The notes beneath the pieces are model-generated. The model did no database searches, was not told where the DNA came from, and saw nothing but the letters and a program-made list of their open reading frames with translations. A program made the translations under genes and the position numbers. From Pratylenchus scribneri (lineage: Eukaryota > Nematoda > Chromadorea > Rhabditida > Pratylenchidae), in the NCBI GenBank assembly GCA_030063045.1, contig JAQSEB010000194.1:1-64000 (forward strand): a stretch of 64,000 nt of DNA, written 5' to 3'. Below, piece by piece: positions 19,512 through 31,389 of this stretch (within the stretch, counting starts at the first letter, position 1; every line of letters starts with the position of its first letter).

Positions 19512-20606
19512 TTTGGGCAATTTGGTTGGCAAGAGAGGAATAATTTAGCCAAGAACAGAATTATTCTGGAATGGGAAAAGGAATTTGCGGCCAAATTTGG
19601 ATTATTGGTTGGAATTATTCGGCAAATAACAAAAAAAATAATGGAAGGAGCCACATTTGCCTTTTGATACTCTGTTGACATTCTTCACCCCTCAACACAT
19701 TTGTTTGGATTATTGAGCAAATTGGGCCAAAGGAAGGGTGGGGGCTGGGCCAAATTCCTGTCCCTCCTCCTCTATTCCCCTCCGCTTGAAAAAGGCGAGA
19801 AATTTGATAAAGCGGCCAATAAAGGAATATGGAAAATTGAATTAACAGAGGAATATTGCTACTGATCACCAAACAGAGAGGTGCCCCGCCAAATGTCCCA
19901 ACAGTCCGCAGCGGCCCCAAAGGGGCCTTCACCTCCATTTCCCATAATTCTCGCCGTCATAAATTCGCTGACTCATCCCCCTCCAGCGTCCAGCCTCAAC
20001 TTCTCATTTGGTCCATTTTCACGTATTTTCCGTAAAAATTTAGCGGATCAACTCACAAATGGACGATGAAGGGCTAATGGGGTGAAAGGTGGATCGAATA
20101 AAATGGAATTGAAAGAACAAGTTATGGTGGAATTGGTGATGATCAACAGCCGCAAGGGAATGGGGGAATGAAAAAGGCATTCTTCCCTTTATTCCATCGG
20201 TCAATTCCCCATTCATTTGTGCAAGTTTTTCACTTTAAAAGAACAATATTGGTGATTTATAATGGTGATAAATAAAAGTGATGATAAGCTAATCAATTCC
20301 CCTTGTCATGGTAGAATAAAATTGTTAAGTAAAATAAAAAAATTATCAATTTTCCAGTAAAATAATAGAGGTAAATGTGTTTTGGCTTTTAGGCCACACG
20401 GAAATGATATCAGTAAAAAATAAAAAAAAATTGAAAAATCTGCAAAACTGTAGCAAAAAGGACCACTCATTATTATTTTTAAATATAAATTTGGCGATAT
20501 GTTTTTATTATCCATTATATCCTTTTTTATTAACAAAATTAATTTTTTTATTTTTTTAAATAATTTTATCAACTTTTTGTTATTTTTATTTTTTATAAAC
20601 AAAATT
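19512..20606. other. Intergenic stretch between the divergent Rho-GEF and EED genes
   Basis: Open frames on the minus strand (for example 19615-19938) are not linked to the Rho-GEF by a convincing splice. This 1.1 kb probably contains both promoters, perhaps with untranslated exons. 20300-20600 is very AT-rich. Confidence 0.4.
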
Positions 20607-23600
20607 ATGAAAGCTCCATATACTTGCGTTGGAACATTTGCGGTAAATTTGATGATTGTCAAAATCCAATGAAACCCTCATTATTTTTCAGGAGAATCAC
20701 AAATCAACAGTTTATGCCGTCGCATTCAATCCATGTTCCTCACAAGAAGATGGCCTCAACTATTTTGCTACCGTCGGCAAAAATAAAGTAACAAGCAATT
20801 TAACTAATTCAAAGCCCCATTTTTTTCGTTCAGATTTCCGTCTATTCTTGCCACCCAAATCAATCTGGAATTCGTTTGCTGCGTCAATTTGATGATCAAG
20901 ATGCGGTAAATCAATCAATCCATTCAAATATTTCAAATTCATTTTCAGACGGATGAATGTTTTTATGCGATCACATGGGCCTATAAAATTGATACGGCCC
21001 AACAAGTTTTGGTGGTCGGTGGCCATCGTGGCGTGATTCGAGTGATGAGCCCACACAATGGCCGACTTTTTTGTGTAAATTTCCATTCTACATTTTCATT
21101 CATATATTTCTCAATTCTCATATTTTAGCCTTTAATTGGACACGGCGATTCAATCAATGAATTGCGCACTTCCCCACGGAATCCAATGATTGTTGCGTCG
21201 GCAAGCAAAGATTTCACCGCCAGAATTTGGAATATTCAACAAAGGAATTGTTTGGCCGTTTTGGGTGGAGTTCAAGGCCATCGGGATCAAGTCATTTCAT
21301 TGGTTGGTCCAATTTATTCCAAAAATTCTAATAAATTTCCCAGGATTTTAACAGTGACGGTGCATTTTTGGCCACCGCGAGTATGGACCATGCGGTCAAA
21401 CTTTGGCACATTGGCGAGGGGACGGAAGTGAATGCCCGAATCCAATCTTCGATGAAGGAAGGGGGAAATGGCACCGAATCGGAAGTGGAATTGCATTTTC
21501 CAATTTGCCATTCCCGTGATTTACACACAAATTATGTGGACAGTGTCCGAATTATGGGCGATTTCATCTTCTCAAAATCGAGCGAAAATTGCATAACTTT
21601 GTGGAAATTTGGCAAATTTGATGAAGGAATTTGCGGAAAAGGGACATTGAAATGTCCGGAAACATTTTCATCGCATACGGTCATAATGGATATGCCAAAC
21701 ACTGAAATGTGGTTCATCAAAATGGGAATTGACCCACAAAATAAAGTAAAAATGGGGAAATATTTTATTTAAATTATTTTTTATAGTTTTTGGCCTGCGG
21801 CAGTCAAAATGGTGAAATCCGAATTTGGCGATTGGACAAAGGGAAATTGCCCTCACCAAATGGGGATTATTTGATTGGGCCAAGCAGCCGTGAATTGAGA
21901 GGATGCATCCGGCAAATTGAATTCAGGTATGTGAATGTAGGTTAAGCCACCCAAATATTAAAAACAATCATATTTGCATAAATGTAAACAAAATAATTAA
22001 TAATATTTATTAAAACCGGAGATAAAAGATGAAATTATAATTTGAAATGAAGGAAAAAAAAATAGACAAAATCAACAAAAAAAAACAAATTCAATTAATT
22101 TTTAATAATCTCCCCTCAGTCTCTTCATTTCCTCCTTCATTCTTTCATTCTCTTCTTTCATTCTTTCCATTTCCTCATTTTTCCTGTCAATTTCCTCATT
22201 TTTCCTGTCAATTTCCTCATTTTTCCTGTCAATTTCCTCATTTTTCCTGTCAATTTCCTCATTTTTCCTGTCAATTTCCTCATTTTTCCTGTCAATTTCC
22301 TCATTTTTCCTGTCAATTTCCTCATTTTTCTTGTTCAATTCCATCTTCAATGCGTCGTTTTCCGCTGCCAATTCCTCCTCTCTTTTTGATGATGATGTAG
22401 AGGATGGCGTTGAGGGAAAAATAAAATTGAGTTGTCCAAATGCCGATGTTGGCGTTGATGGAAGGATGGGCGCCGAGGCCGATGTGCTTGCGTCGATTTG
22501 TGGATGGATGAAATTTGGCCTCTTAATAATAATAAATTTAATAAAAAAAATTTTAAAATAAAATTTACCTTGGGGTCCAATGCTGGAAATGATGCCGCAT
22601 GCGAGGGCCCGCCTGATGAAGTTCGCTTCTTTCGATTGGCAGTCTTTATTGGCGTTGGAAACACCGCCGGATCATCCTCGCTCGTTTCCGCTGCTGGCAA
22701 TTCTTCTTCCGGATCTATAAATATTTACATTTTCAGGTTTTATTTCTAAATAAAAATTCATACCCTGCTCCAATTCAACCAATTTTGGGTTTTTGAAGGC
22801 CTCGAAGAGAAGCTTGGCCGCGAATTCCCTCAGTTTTGAGTGCTCCCATTCAATGTCTTGTTGAAAGGGCGTATTTTTGTTTTTGCCCGGATTCACTGCA
22901 AAATTCTTTTATTTTTATGAAATTCAAAATTTAAAAATAAACCTCGGCAAAGAATTAACGCCTGCTCAACGGCTTTCGCCAACTTGATTGGAACACCCTC
23001 AATGACGACAATGGGTGTTTCTGTCGCCTCCAACTGCCTTGCTTCCTCTGCTTCTGCTCGGGTCACCAAAAAATGTTGAACTGCGACGTTCAAATTCCCC
23101 ATGTGCCTTTGTTGTCTTGTTTTGGCATTGCGCGCATAGCCAGAGTAAACCTGTAAATTGTCAAATGTTTTCTGGAAATAATTCAATAATAAAAAATACC
23201 CAATTTTCGATTGCTGTTGCAATATCCTTCGTCTCCAGCCATTCCTTCGCCATCCTCACATAGACTCCTCCCATTTTGCCCCCTTCTTCCGTTGTTATTT
23301 GGATTGCCTCCGCCCTTTCTTCATCCGTTGGCGCCTCCATTTTTTCGAGTGCGTCGGCCAATTCTTTTGCCCATCCTCCATTTGGTCCGTGTGCGTAAAA
23401 TCGATCCTTTTGCGGGCATCCGAAAATGTTGCCTTGTTCGTTGCAATTCCTGAAAAACCATTAAGATTAGTTTTAATTGTATGAAATTTCCTTTACTTTC
23501 GATGCATTGACAAAACTTTGTTTGTGTATTTGTCCCCGCAGAATTCACATTTTCTCTCTTGATGTTCAATTTTTGTTGAATGTTCTACATTGTTTGGGCC

Positions 23601-24243
23601 GCGTGGAGTCACTTTTTCTATTTGGCCTTGTTTATTCTCTTCATCGAATATTGCTCTGTGTCCGTGTATTATGGCAAACAAATGCTCACTCAATTTGCCA
23701 GTTGGAATGTTTTTTTGGTTGCATCCCTCGATTTTGCAATCCCAGAGCCTATCCCCATTTGGTGCTCGTCCTCCGTTCAGTTTGTTATTTTTTACTTCGT
23801 CACTAATTTTGACCATTTCTAAAGCTGTTGTTTAATAAATGTTAATATATTGTGTGTATAAAATATGATTGATTGATGATTGGTGAATTTCTCAACTTGG
23901 GATTTTTATTGGGAATGGCATTGGATCCAAAATAAATGAAATGGCAATAAATATTTAAAATTAAGTCGACCGGTCCTTTCTCGCTTTCTTCATTTATTAC
24001 ATGATTGTTTATATTTGATGATTACAATGTTATAAAATGTGAAGAATACAATTTTTATGCAAATATGATTGTTTTCAATATTAGGGTGGTTTAACCTACA
24101 TTCACATACCGATTTCAGTCCGGATGGAAAGGTAAATTAAAGGGAAGGGGAAATGGAATAAATTATTTTGGAATATTATTTAGATGATGATCGCAGTTGG
24201 AGACGGCGGAATGCTCTCAAGATATGATTTAACGCCGGAATAA
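20607..24243 (+). CDS. EED: EED / ESC / MES-6, WD40 subunit of PRC2, 372 aa
   Basis: Exons 20607..20642, 20692..20787, 20834..20905, 20949..21074, 21129..21302, 21344..21745, 21787..21926, 24119..24131, 24184..24243, all in phase. WD repeats follow EED closely: Phe-Ala-Thr-Val-Gly after the first blade, Trp-Ala-Tyr then [37 protein letters not shown], and the terminal Ile-Arg-Gln-Ile-Glu-Phe-Ser-Pro-Asp-Gly blade. EED binds H3K27me3 and stimulates the H3K27 methyltransferase; C. elegans MES-6 acts in germline and X silencing. The N-terminus is shorter than in relatives, so a first exon may be missing. The last large intron (21927-24118) is 2.2 kb against about 45 bp elsewhere and consists of an inverted-repeat element. 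Confidence 0.88.
21926..21982 (+). repeat. Left terminal inverted repeat
   Basis: 57 bp. The first bases serve as the EED 5' splice site, which begins at the second base of the repeat. Confidence 0.85.
22102..23816 (-). CDS. Nested zinc-finger / coiled-coil protein carried by the inverted-repeat element, 498 aa
   Basis: Six exons, minus strand: 23816-23497, 23449-23200, 23171-22943, 22895-22764, 22714-22569, 22521-22102; phases agree. Two Cys/His clusters lie near the N-terminus: Cys-x4-Cys with His-x4-His (about residues 27-50) and Cys-x2-Cys with His-x3-Cys (about 88-108), the second resembling a BED or C2HC finger. The middle is acidic and helical. After a Ser/Thr/Pro-rich linker the C-terminus has about eight near-perfect copies of a 7-residue Asn-Glu-Glu-Ile-Asp-Arg-Lys unit, an ideal coiled coil. 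I see no DDE transposase motif. It reads opposite to EED and lies wholly between the inverted repeats, so it is element cargo or a captured host gene. Family not recognised. Confidence 0.72.
22168..22330 (-). repeat. 21-bp tandem repeat coding for a 7-residue coiled-coil unit
   Basis: About eight copies of a 21 bp unit (plus-strand ATTTTTCCTGTCAATTTCCTC, given as 7 codons on the minus strand), almost identical at DNA level, so copy number is likely to vary between individuals. Confidence 0.9.
24054..24110 (-). repeat. Right terminal inverted repeat
   Basis: Reverse complement of the left repeat with three mismatches over 57 positions. It ends 8 bases before the EED 3' splice site. Confidence 0.85.
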
Positions 24244-27200
24244 ATTGGAATTGAATTGGAATGGATGATCTCAAATCAAATTGTTGATGAATGAATGAAT
24301 GAATATTGGCCAGTGGATGGAATAATATTTTAATAAATTCCATAATATTTTTTAACATTTCACTTTCATTTTTATTTTCCAATTTAATTTTATTCTCATT
24401 TTATTTATTTATAAATTTGAATGCACATTTCCTCCTTCGAATTCAATTCCCTTTTGGTAAATGTGCCCCCAAGGGTCCAATTCTCGCATTTGCCGTTCCT
24501 TTCTCCTTTTCCAATTTGCTTTCATCGCCTCCGGGCAATTTCACAAATTGACTGGCATTTTGGCCATTTTCCCTCTAAATAAATACACAAAACAGCCACC
24601 ATAAAAAGGAATGGCGGCGGAAAGGGAAGAGTGGTGGGAGGGAGAGGATTGATTGACCGGTGGCCGAAATGAGAAGAAGCAAAATTACATTTTTCATTTG
24701 GAATAGTCTGCTGCCCTCTATGTCCATGGCCTGGCCATTGGCTTGTTTGCGCAGTCCATTCCATTCCATATTAGCCACTGTGACCTGCTATTTGGCCAAA
24801 ATATAAAAAGGGAAAATAATGCATTGGCCAATGTCCACTAATTTGAACATTTTTACATTTTATAATCCATTCCCCCTAATATTGCCGTTCTTTTCTCCTC
24901 AAATTCCTTTTTTCCATTTTAAAATCCCCCGAGGCCAAATTCACTCACTGAAGAAGATTCCTCCAAGGCAGCAAAAAATTTTATCGGTCCTTTAATCTAA
25001 TTGGGCCATGGCCTACCACTGCCAGTGGTGGCCGTCTTCCTCGTCAATTCTCCATTTTTTGACAAATTTGGACTCAATTTTCGAACCAAAAATGCCTCCA
25101 TTTTTTATTCTTTTTCTGGCCAATAGACAAAATGAATCCATTGAATGAATGAATGAATGGAATTGGCCCAAATTCACGCTTCGATTGGTTCAAATGGATG
25201 AATGGAGATCATCCACCCACCCACCCAACCGACCGACTGCGCACCTTCCCCAAAATGTTCCAACGCTCAATTATCGGCTTTGTCCCCTTTCCATTCCTTT
25301 TTTATTCCTTCTTTTTCCATATTTGTCCATCTAAAAAAGGACATTTCTCTTTTTTTTGTTGGTCCCCCTGGAAACCGAAACAGGTCAATTTTATTGAGGA
25401 TGAGCAATGATGACCCTCCCAATGGACGGCAATTCTGAATAATCCCTGAATCCGCCATTTGGATTCGATTACCCAAAAATGGATGGATTCTTTTCATTCC
25501 CCACAAAACATACATCCGAAGGTGGGGATGGATGGAGTGAAGGGCGGATCTCGAATGGAAATGGAATCCGCCCAAATTGCCCTGCCCAACCCCGGCAATT
25601 ACCCTCCAAAGTCCCCACAACCTTTTTACCACCCATCCATCCACCAAAACCCGGTCCATCGGCCATTATCCGCGCAAATGCTTCGCCAAAATGGGCCAAT
25701 CCCTGCCCATCCATCCATTCAATTCATCCATCCAACCACAAATATTCCATCCATTTCACCGTTAACCCATTCCATTGCCGCCGATCAAATCATCCAAAAA
25801 TATGATTTCTCCATTTTTCCATTAAAGTCCATTAATTAAAGCATTTTCCAGCCCCAAAAAGTCCAAAAGCATTGAAGGGAAATGTCCATCCCATTCCATA
25901 GGCCAACAACCTTCCTTCCCCTTCTCCTTCGGCTACTTGTCCACATCCGAATGGAAAAGGGAAGGAAGGATCGAATTTCAGTTTGTAAAAGAGGAAAATG
26001 AGGACAATCGACTGGTTGAAAAGAGGGTGGACAAGGGGGGAAAATAGAAAGGAATGGAGGGGAAAGGATGGCCACTCTTCTTGCGCAATACAAACAAAAT
26101 GAGGCCGAATTTTAGTGTTTTAAAAGGTTGGGGCGGACAATTTGGCAGTCTAAAATGAAGGCCATCCGAATATATATTGGCCAATACCAATTCCCCCCTT
26201 TCCATTGTCTTTTTCAAAACAATCATCAAAACGACCTTGTTGTTCCCCTCCCATCCAGGCCACCATTTTTGGCCGGCCATCTGGCCATCCATGCTCTTCC
26301 ATCGACCATTTGGCACATTCATTCCCCTCCCTCCTCCATCCACTATTGTCTTTCCGGTCCTCTCCTCCTCTCCATCCCCTCCCACTCCAATCAATTTTTA
26401 TATCCTAAAAATGTCCGTGCCAATTCCTCCTTTTGCTCATTTTTCAATGGCCATTTCCGTCCATTGGCCATTCCCCTCTTATTAAAGTGGACAAAACCAC
26501 TTTTCCCACCCCTTTTCCCCAGTGATGATGTTTTCCCCTCCCAACAATCAATCCTTTAAGCCGGCCCACAAATCCTCCACCCATCTTCCTTCCCACAATT
26601 CATTTTCAACCACTCCACCGACTTTTTCTTCCACTTTAAATTGCGCACCCATGGCCAAAATGGTGACTAAAATTATTTAATTTAAAATTCAATTGGCCAA
26701 TTCCAATTCCGTTCGTCCATTTGAAGAATATCTTCATCTGAAGGGCGGCACTTTTTCAGCCTCAAATCCTTTCCTTCCTTTCTCCCAATTCCAAAAATGC
26801 CCAAACGATTCTCCTAATTGTCTATTCTGGCCCATTTCCTTCCATCCCCCTTTTCCCGTTCCCAAAAGTCTGACAAGCCAAACCCATCGAAGTTTTCCCA
26901 TCCAATTTTGGCATTCAATGCCAAAATGTCCGATTCTTCTTCATTTCTTTACTGGTTTGCCTTTTTCGGGCGGCGAATTGAATAAACAAATTGGCAAATT
27001 CATAGGGATGTTGAAAAGGGAAAATAGAAGCAAAAGCGAAATATGTGGAAAGGAAGAAGGGCCGCGGCATTCTCGCCGCTTTTGCCAAATCGATGTTGCC
27101 TGAAAAAGGAAGGGGCCGAGGAAGATGCAAAGGAATGCAAAAACATTCTCAGCTGCAAATTTTCGAATAATGGCCTCCACCTCATTGTTGGTTATTCTTT

Positions 27201-27695
27201 TTTGGCATTGGCAAAAATCCAAATTTCCAAGTGAAAATTCATAAAGGACCTCCCGGGCGGTATGCCTTTGGCCACCAATTCCAGAATATTTCCCCCATCC
27301 CAGAGCCGGTGCCGCCGGCCTTTCCCCTCATTATTCCCCCTATTTCCATTGTGCTTGTCTGCTGGCCAAAAGCAAAGCAAAGGAATTGGCCAAAAGAATT
27401 CGCCAATTCTCCTTCCCCTCCAATGGCCAATGCCCAGGTATCGCCCAAGGGCAAAGCAATTTGCCTATCCCGTCATTTCCCTTCCATTCCCGATTCCCGT
27501 GAATAAAAACGCGTGACGAATGCCCCCCCCCCCCCCCCGGCTCTTCTCCTTCACAATTCCTTTTTTTTGTCAGCCCCAGGGCCCATCACATCCAACAATT
27601 TAATTCCCCGAATTTCCACCTTAAATCTCAACAAATAAATATTTTAGAAAATTTTGATTTTTCCGAAATTAATTGCCGAATTTTCGGCATCCAAA
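24244..27695. other. 3.4 kb without a supportable gene
   Basis: CT-rich plus strand with many overlapping open frames on both strands, low-complexity Pro/Ser/Phe products and no phase-consistent exon chains. A short frame at about 24575-24778 (minus) starts with a possible signal peptide but has no continuation. Contains a 16-base poly-C at 27523-27538. Confidence 0.45.
27523..27538. repeat. Poly-C/poly-G tract, 16 bases
   Basis: Uninterrupted run of 16 C in an AT-rich genome, about 160 bases before the EGF-like gene. Such tracts can fold as G-quadruplexes on the G strand and are unstable in C. elegans lacking DOG-1 (FANCJ). Confidence 0.95.
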
Positions 27696-28809
27696 ATGCT
27701 GCCATTTCATCAAATTTTAATATCAAATCGACGGAATTTTTCACTCATTCTCCTTTTGGGCCTTTTTATTGCATTTTCCTCCGCAGTTCGAAATAAGGAA
27801 ATCGACGAAAATTATCAACGACTAATTCCCCTCTCGCTAATCCCAAAAGGATGCGATCATGCCAGAGGGGTTGAACCCGGGCCTGGAGGGGATCCGGCAA
27901 AAGAGTATGGATTTGTTGAGGGAATTGGACTGGAAAAGTGTCGAGTTTGGTTGGACGAGGTTGGCCAATGGCATTGATTTTTGGGTTTTGGAATTGATTT
28001 CAAATTTAAAGGAAAGCCACAGTGCCAGCGATGAAGATGGCCATTATGAGCGATATAAATGCCAACATTTAAGAAGTGAATTGTCCCAATTAAAGTGACA
28101 AATTAATAACTAATTAATTAAGTTCATGGACAATATAATGAAGAGACGGGAAAATGTGAATGCAAAGACAGGTGGAAAGGACCAATTTGCAATGAATACA
28201 TTGGGTAAGGGTTAAGTGGTTCAGAAGGATTGAATATTCCAATTGTAGTTGCCCAGTCAATCACTCCTACATTATGGGAGTTTGTACTCCAAATGTTTGC
28301 CAACATGATGGCCAATTGGCCCTAGGCTCAAAGCACATTGAATGCATTTGTATGGCACCCTGGGATGGTCGGTACTGTGAACGGTTGGCTTGCTGGAGGA
28401 TGGCGGAAAAAGGTAAAATGAATGGACAATTTCGGAAGGATGAATTTGGTTTTCTAGAACATGAAAGACGGTGGCGAAATTCAAACGACCGATGTCGATG
28501 CGCGGATAATTATGTGGGCGAAAATTGTGATACAATTATTTCCTGCCAAAATGGCGAATTAATTGGAGGAAGGTTGGCAAAAAATTGAAATTGCCGAAAA
28601 ATGAATTGCTTTTAAGATGCCAATGTGCCGAAGGATGGAAAGGCGAAGTTTGCGACAGGAAATGTACGCCAAATCAAACGTGAAAAATATTATTTTCGGA
28701 TTAATATATTTCCCTCATCTGCAGATGTGGTGCCACTTCCTCATTAATAATGATTAGCCCTTTAATTGGCCTAATTTTGTCCGTATCAACTGCGATTTGG
28801 TTGGGCTAA
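27696..28809 (+). CDS. Secreted or membrane-anchored EGF-like protein, 274 aa
   Basis: Exons 27696..27785, 27850..28075, 28123..28204, 28249..28412, 28458..28572, 28617..28679, 28725..28809, all in phase. Residues 1-30 form a signal peptide. From about residue 95 there are several EGF-type modules with Cys-x-Cys and Gly-x-x-Cys endings, for example Cys-Glu-Cys then Trp-Lys-Gly-Pro-Ile-Cys, Cys-Arg-Cys then Tyr-Val-Gly-Glu-Asn-Cys, and Cys-Gln-Cys then Trp-Lys-Gly-Glu-Val-Cys. The last about 22 residues are hydrophobic and end in Leu-Gly, fitting a GPI signal or terminal membrane helix. Likely extracellular; partner unknown. The first intron was chosen because the alternative leaves a frame clash. 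Confidence 0.7.
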
Positions 28810-29553
28810 TTATGAATGGATCCATCGAAATTGAGAACAGAAATTCCCAAATTGCTCCATCCAAATTCTTTCATTAAAATTGTAACAAATAACAAATTTT
28901 CCCAAGGCGCTATTCTCTCTCAAAATCAAACATAAAACCTCATGGATTCGATTAAATCCTCTCTCCATTTATTCATCATTTTCTATTACAATATCCCTCG
29001 TATAATAGAGCTTATCCTTCCTAAATCCTAACAATTTTTTCCATTTTCTAGTCCTTTGTTTTCCTTTCATTATAGAAAAATGATAAAAATGAATTAATCA
29101 TTAATCACTCTTTCATATTAAGCAACCAATTTCCAAATTCAATTTACAATTTATGAGCTATTTTTTCATTGCCCATTTATTCAACTCCGTTCTCAATATT
29201 TCCGTTAATTAAATGATTAATTTTAATTAATTAAATTTTTGTTAGCAAGCAGATTCAGCTGCTTAACATGGATTATTGATTTATGGATTATGATAATAAA
29301 AAATATTTTGTCATTTTGTTTTTAAATGAAACAATATCCAATTTCTCAATAAAAAAAATTTATTACTTGATTTTGATTGCTTTTTCTTCTTATTTGTGGT
29401 GTGGTTTCAACATATGCCATCAGTTTAATTAGAAAGTTATTATGAATCGGTGCTATTTTATTTTCTTTTCCTATTTTACTTGTTTTTTTTTCTAAATTAT
29501 TCCAGGTTTTAAGAAAAACTCACAAACTATAAAAGATAGGAGGAAAAAATCGA

Positions 29554-29781
29554 ATGAAAACAACTATAATTAGTGTTGGTCATTTATTTGCTCTTCTGGG
29601 ACTTCTTACTATTACAACGGGACTTCTTTTTTGGTTTGTACTTTTTCTTTGGTGTGACACCCGAAATAATGAATTCATCCCATCCATTACCAAGGGAACT
29701 AGTCATCGCTTCCATTCCTCCCTAATCCATATTTCCATACTGACAAACTTTCCCTTAATTTTTTTTCCTTTTCCAATTTAA
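29554..29781 (+). CDS. Possible small membrane protein, 75 aa
   Basis: Residues 7-35 are strongly hydrophobic (one membrane helix), followed by a short Ser/His/Phe-rich tail. No relatives recognised, no splice evidence, and the composition is that of AT-rich intergenic DNA, so this may be chance. It lies between the EGF-like and pyrophosphatase genes, 87 bases before the latter's ATG. Confidence 0.25.
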   Translation: MKTTIISVGHLFALLGLLTITTGLLFWFVLFLWCDTRNNEFIPSITKGTSHRFHSSLIHISILTNFPLIFFPFPI

Positions 29782-29867
29782 TTTAACATCGCCCTTTCCA
29801 TTTCCATTAAAATAATCCAATTTCCCATTGATTGTGGATAACAGAAAATCCGTCAATCATTTTTTGG

Positions 29868-31115
29868 ATGTTTAGGGCATTGAATAGTGTAACAAGTGCA
29901 GCACCAATTGCAGCAAGGAATATTACAATCGCAAATATGACTCAATACAGCACTGTTGAACGTGGATCGCTCTACTCTCTTGACTACCGAATTTACATTA
30001 GTTTGTGATTTTTTTGAAAAATATTAAATTAAAATATAAATTTTTAGAAGGCCCCGATGGCAAAGTGATCTCGCCTTGGCATGATATTCCACTCTATGCC
30101 GATCCAGCCTCAAAAGTGTTTAATATGGTCGTGGAAATTCCTCGTTGGACCAATGCAAAAATGGAGGTTAAATTAAAATAATAAAATAACCAAAAAATGT
30201 ATTTCGATTTGGAAAATCTCCCATTTCAATTCGAGATGAGAATAAAATTAAAAATAATTGAAATGAGTGGTCAAATTATTAATTAATTAAGATGGCCACC
30301 AAGGAGCCAATGTCACCAATAAAGCAGGATGAGAAGAAGGGCCTTCCTCGTTTTGTGAACAATATTTTCCCCCATCACGGATACATTTGGAATTATGGGG
30401 CATTGCCGCAAACTTGGGAGGCAAGAAAAGGGATGAAGAAATTCAACAAATTCCATAATGCTTTCATAAAGGATCCAAACCATGTGGACAAAATCACCGG
30501 CGCCAAAGGGGACAATGACCCAATCGATATTGTCGAAATTGGTTCAAAAGTTCAGAAGAGAGGGGCCGTCGTCAAAGTGAAAGTACTCGGCACATTGGCA
30601 CTTTTGGACGAAGGGGAAACCGATTGGAAGGTAAAATAAATTTGAATAAAATATTCAATTTATTTTAAAGTTGGTTGGAATTGACGTGAACGACGAATTG
30701 GCACCAAAATTGAATAACATTGGGGACGTTGAACGAGAATTGCCCGGACTGCTTACGGCAACACATGAATGGTTTCGAGTTTACAAAATTCCAACGGGGA
30801 AGCCGGCAAATCAATTCGCATTCAACGGCGAATTCAAGGACCGTGAATTTGCGCATAAAGTGATCGACGAGACAAATTCATTTTGGAAGGCACTCATTTC
30901 CAAACAAGATCCAACTCCACTCAACACGTGAGAATTATTCCACATTTAAATATTATTAATTGCAAAATTATTCTTTTAGTGAGACAAACTATCCGGGCGC
31001 GGCATTCCCAGCGGACAATCAAAAATGGGAAGAATTATTGGCCAAGCAACCGCCTCAAAATGAGCCAAAGCCAATTCCGGATGGAGTCGACAAATGGCAT
31101 TTCATTCAAACTTGA
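29868..31115 (+). CDS. pyp-1: Inorganic pyrophosphatase (soluble family I), 327 aa
   Basis: Exons 29868..30000, 30048..30166, 30292..30630, 30671..30927, 30980..31115, all in phase. Hydrolyses pyrophosphate to two phosphates with Mg2+, pulling biosynthetic reactions forward. The active-site Asp-x-Asp-Pro-x-Asp signature is at about Asp158, Asp160 and Asp163, with Val-Val-Glu-Ile-Pro-Arg-Trp upstream and [17 protein letters not shown] downstream, as in eukaryotic enzymes and NURF-38. The first 23 residues are Ala/Arg/Ser-rich and could target mitochondria; a second Met at residue 24 gives a cytosolic form of normal length. No missing key residues seen. Confidence 0.95.
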
Positions 31116-31389
31116 CTGATGAAGAAAATGAGAGCAAATATTTAAATGAAATGAAATGTATTCCCCCTAAAATCGACGGCCAATCATATCAGCAAAATTC
31201 CCCTTCTCCAATATATTTTGACCAATTTGCTTATTTTAGTAAATAATTTGGCAATAATTTATTAGAAAATTGAATAAATATTAAATATGTTTGTTTGACT
31301 ATATATAATGCATTTTTGAGAAAATAATAATAATAATTGGGTTTGGGTGCGTGGATTTGAATAGAATTTACATTTTTTGAGTTTCTTTT

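Larger units (their letters stand above)
21926..24110. mobile_element. 2.19 kb inverted-repeat DNA element forming an EED intron
   Basis: The ends are 57 bp terminal inverted repeats (21926-21982 and 24054-24110) with 54 of 57 matching positions, starting GGTATGTGAATGTAGG. They are flanked by GAATTCA (21919-21925) and GATTTCA (24111-24117), a 7 bp putative target duplication with one mismatch. The EED 5' splice site is the repeat tip (CAG|GTATGTG) and the 3' splice site is the right duplication (GATTTCAG|TCC). Cutting out the element plus one duplicate gives an uninterrupted EED codon series. It contains one antisense multi-exon gene with zinc fingers and no transposase I can recognise. Superfamily unknown; hAT-like is one possibility from the duplication length and BED-like finger. 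Confidence 0.85.

Noticed and set aside
24244..27695. Many 60-143 codon frames on both strands, one with a possible signal peptide near 24600
   Set aside because: Overlapping in several frames, low-complexity Pro/Ser/Phe composition, and no phase-consistent splice chain to another exon.
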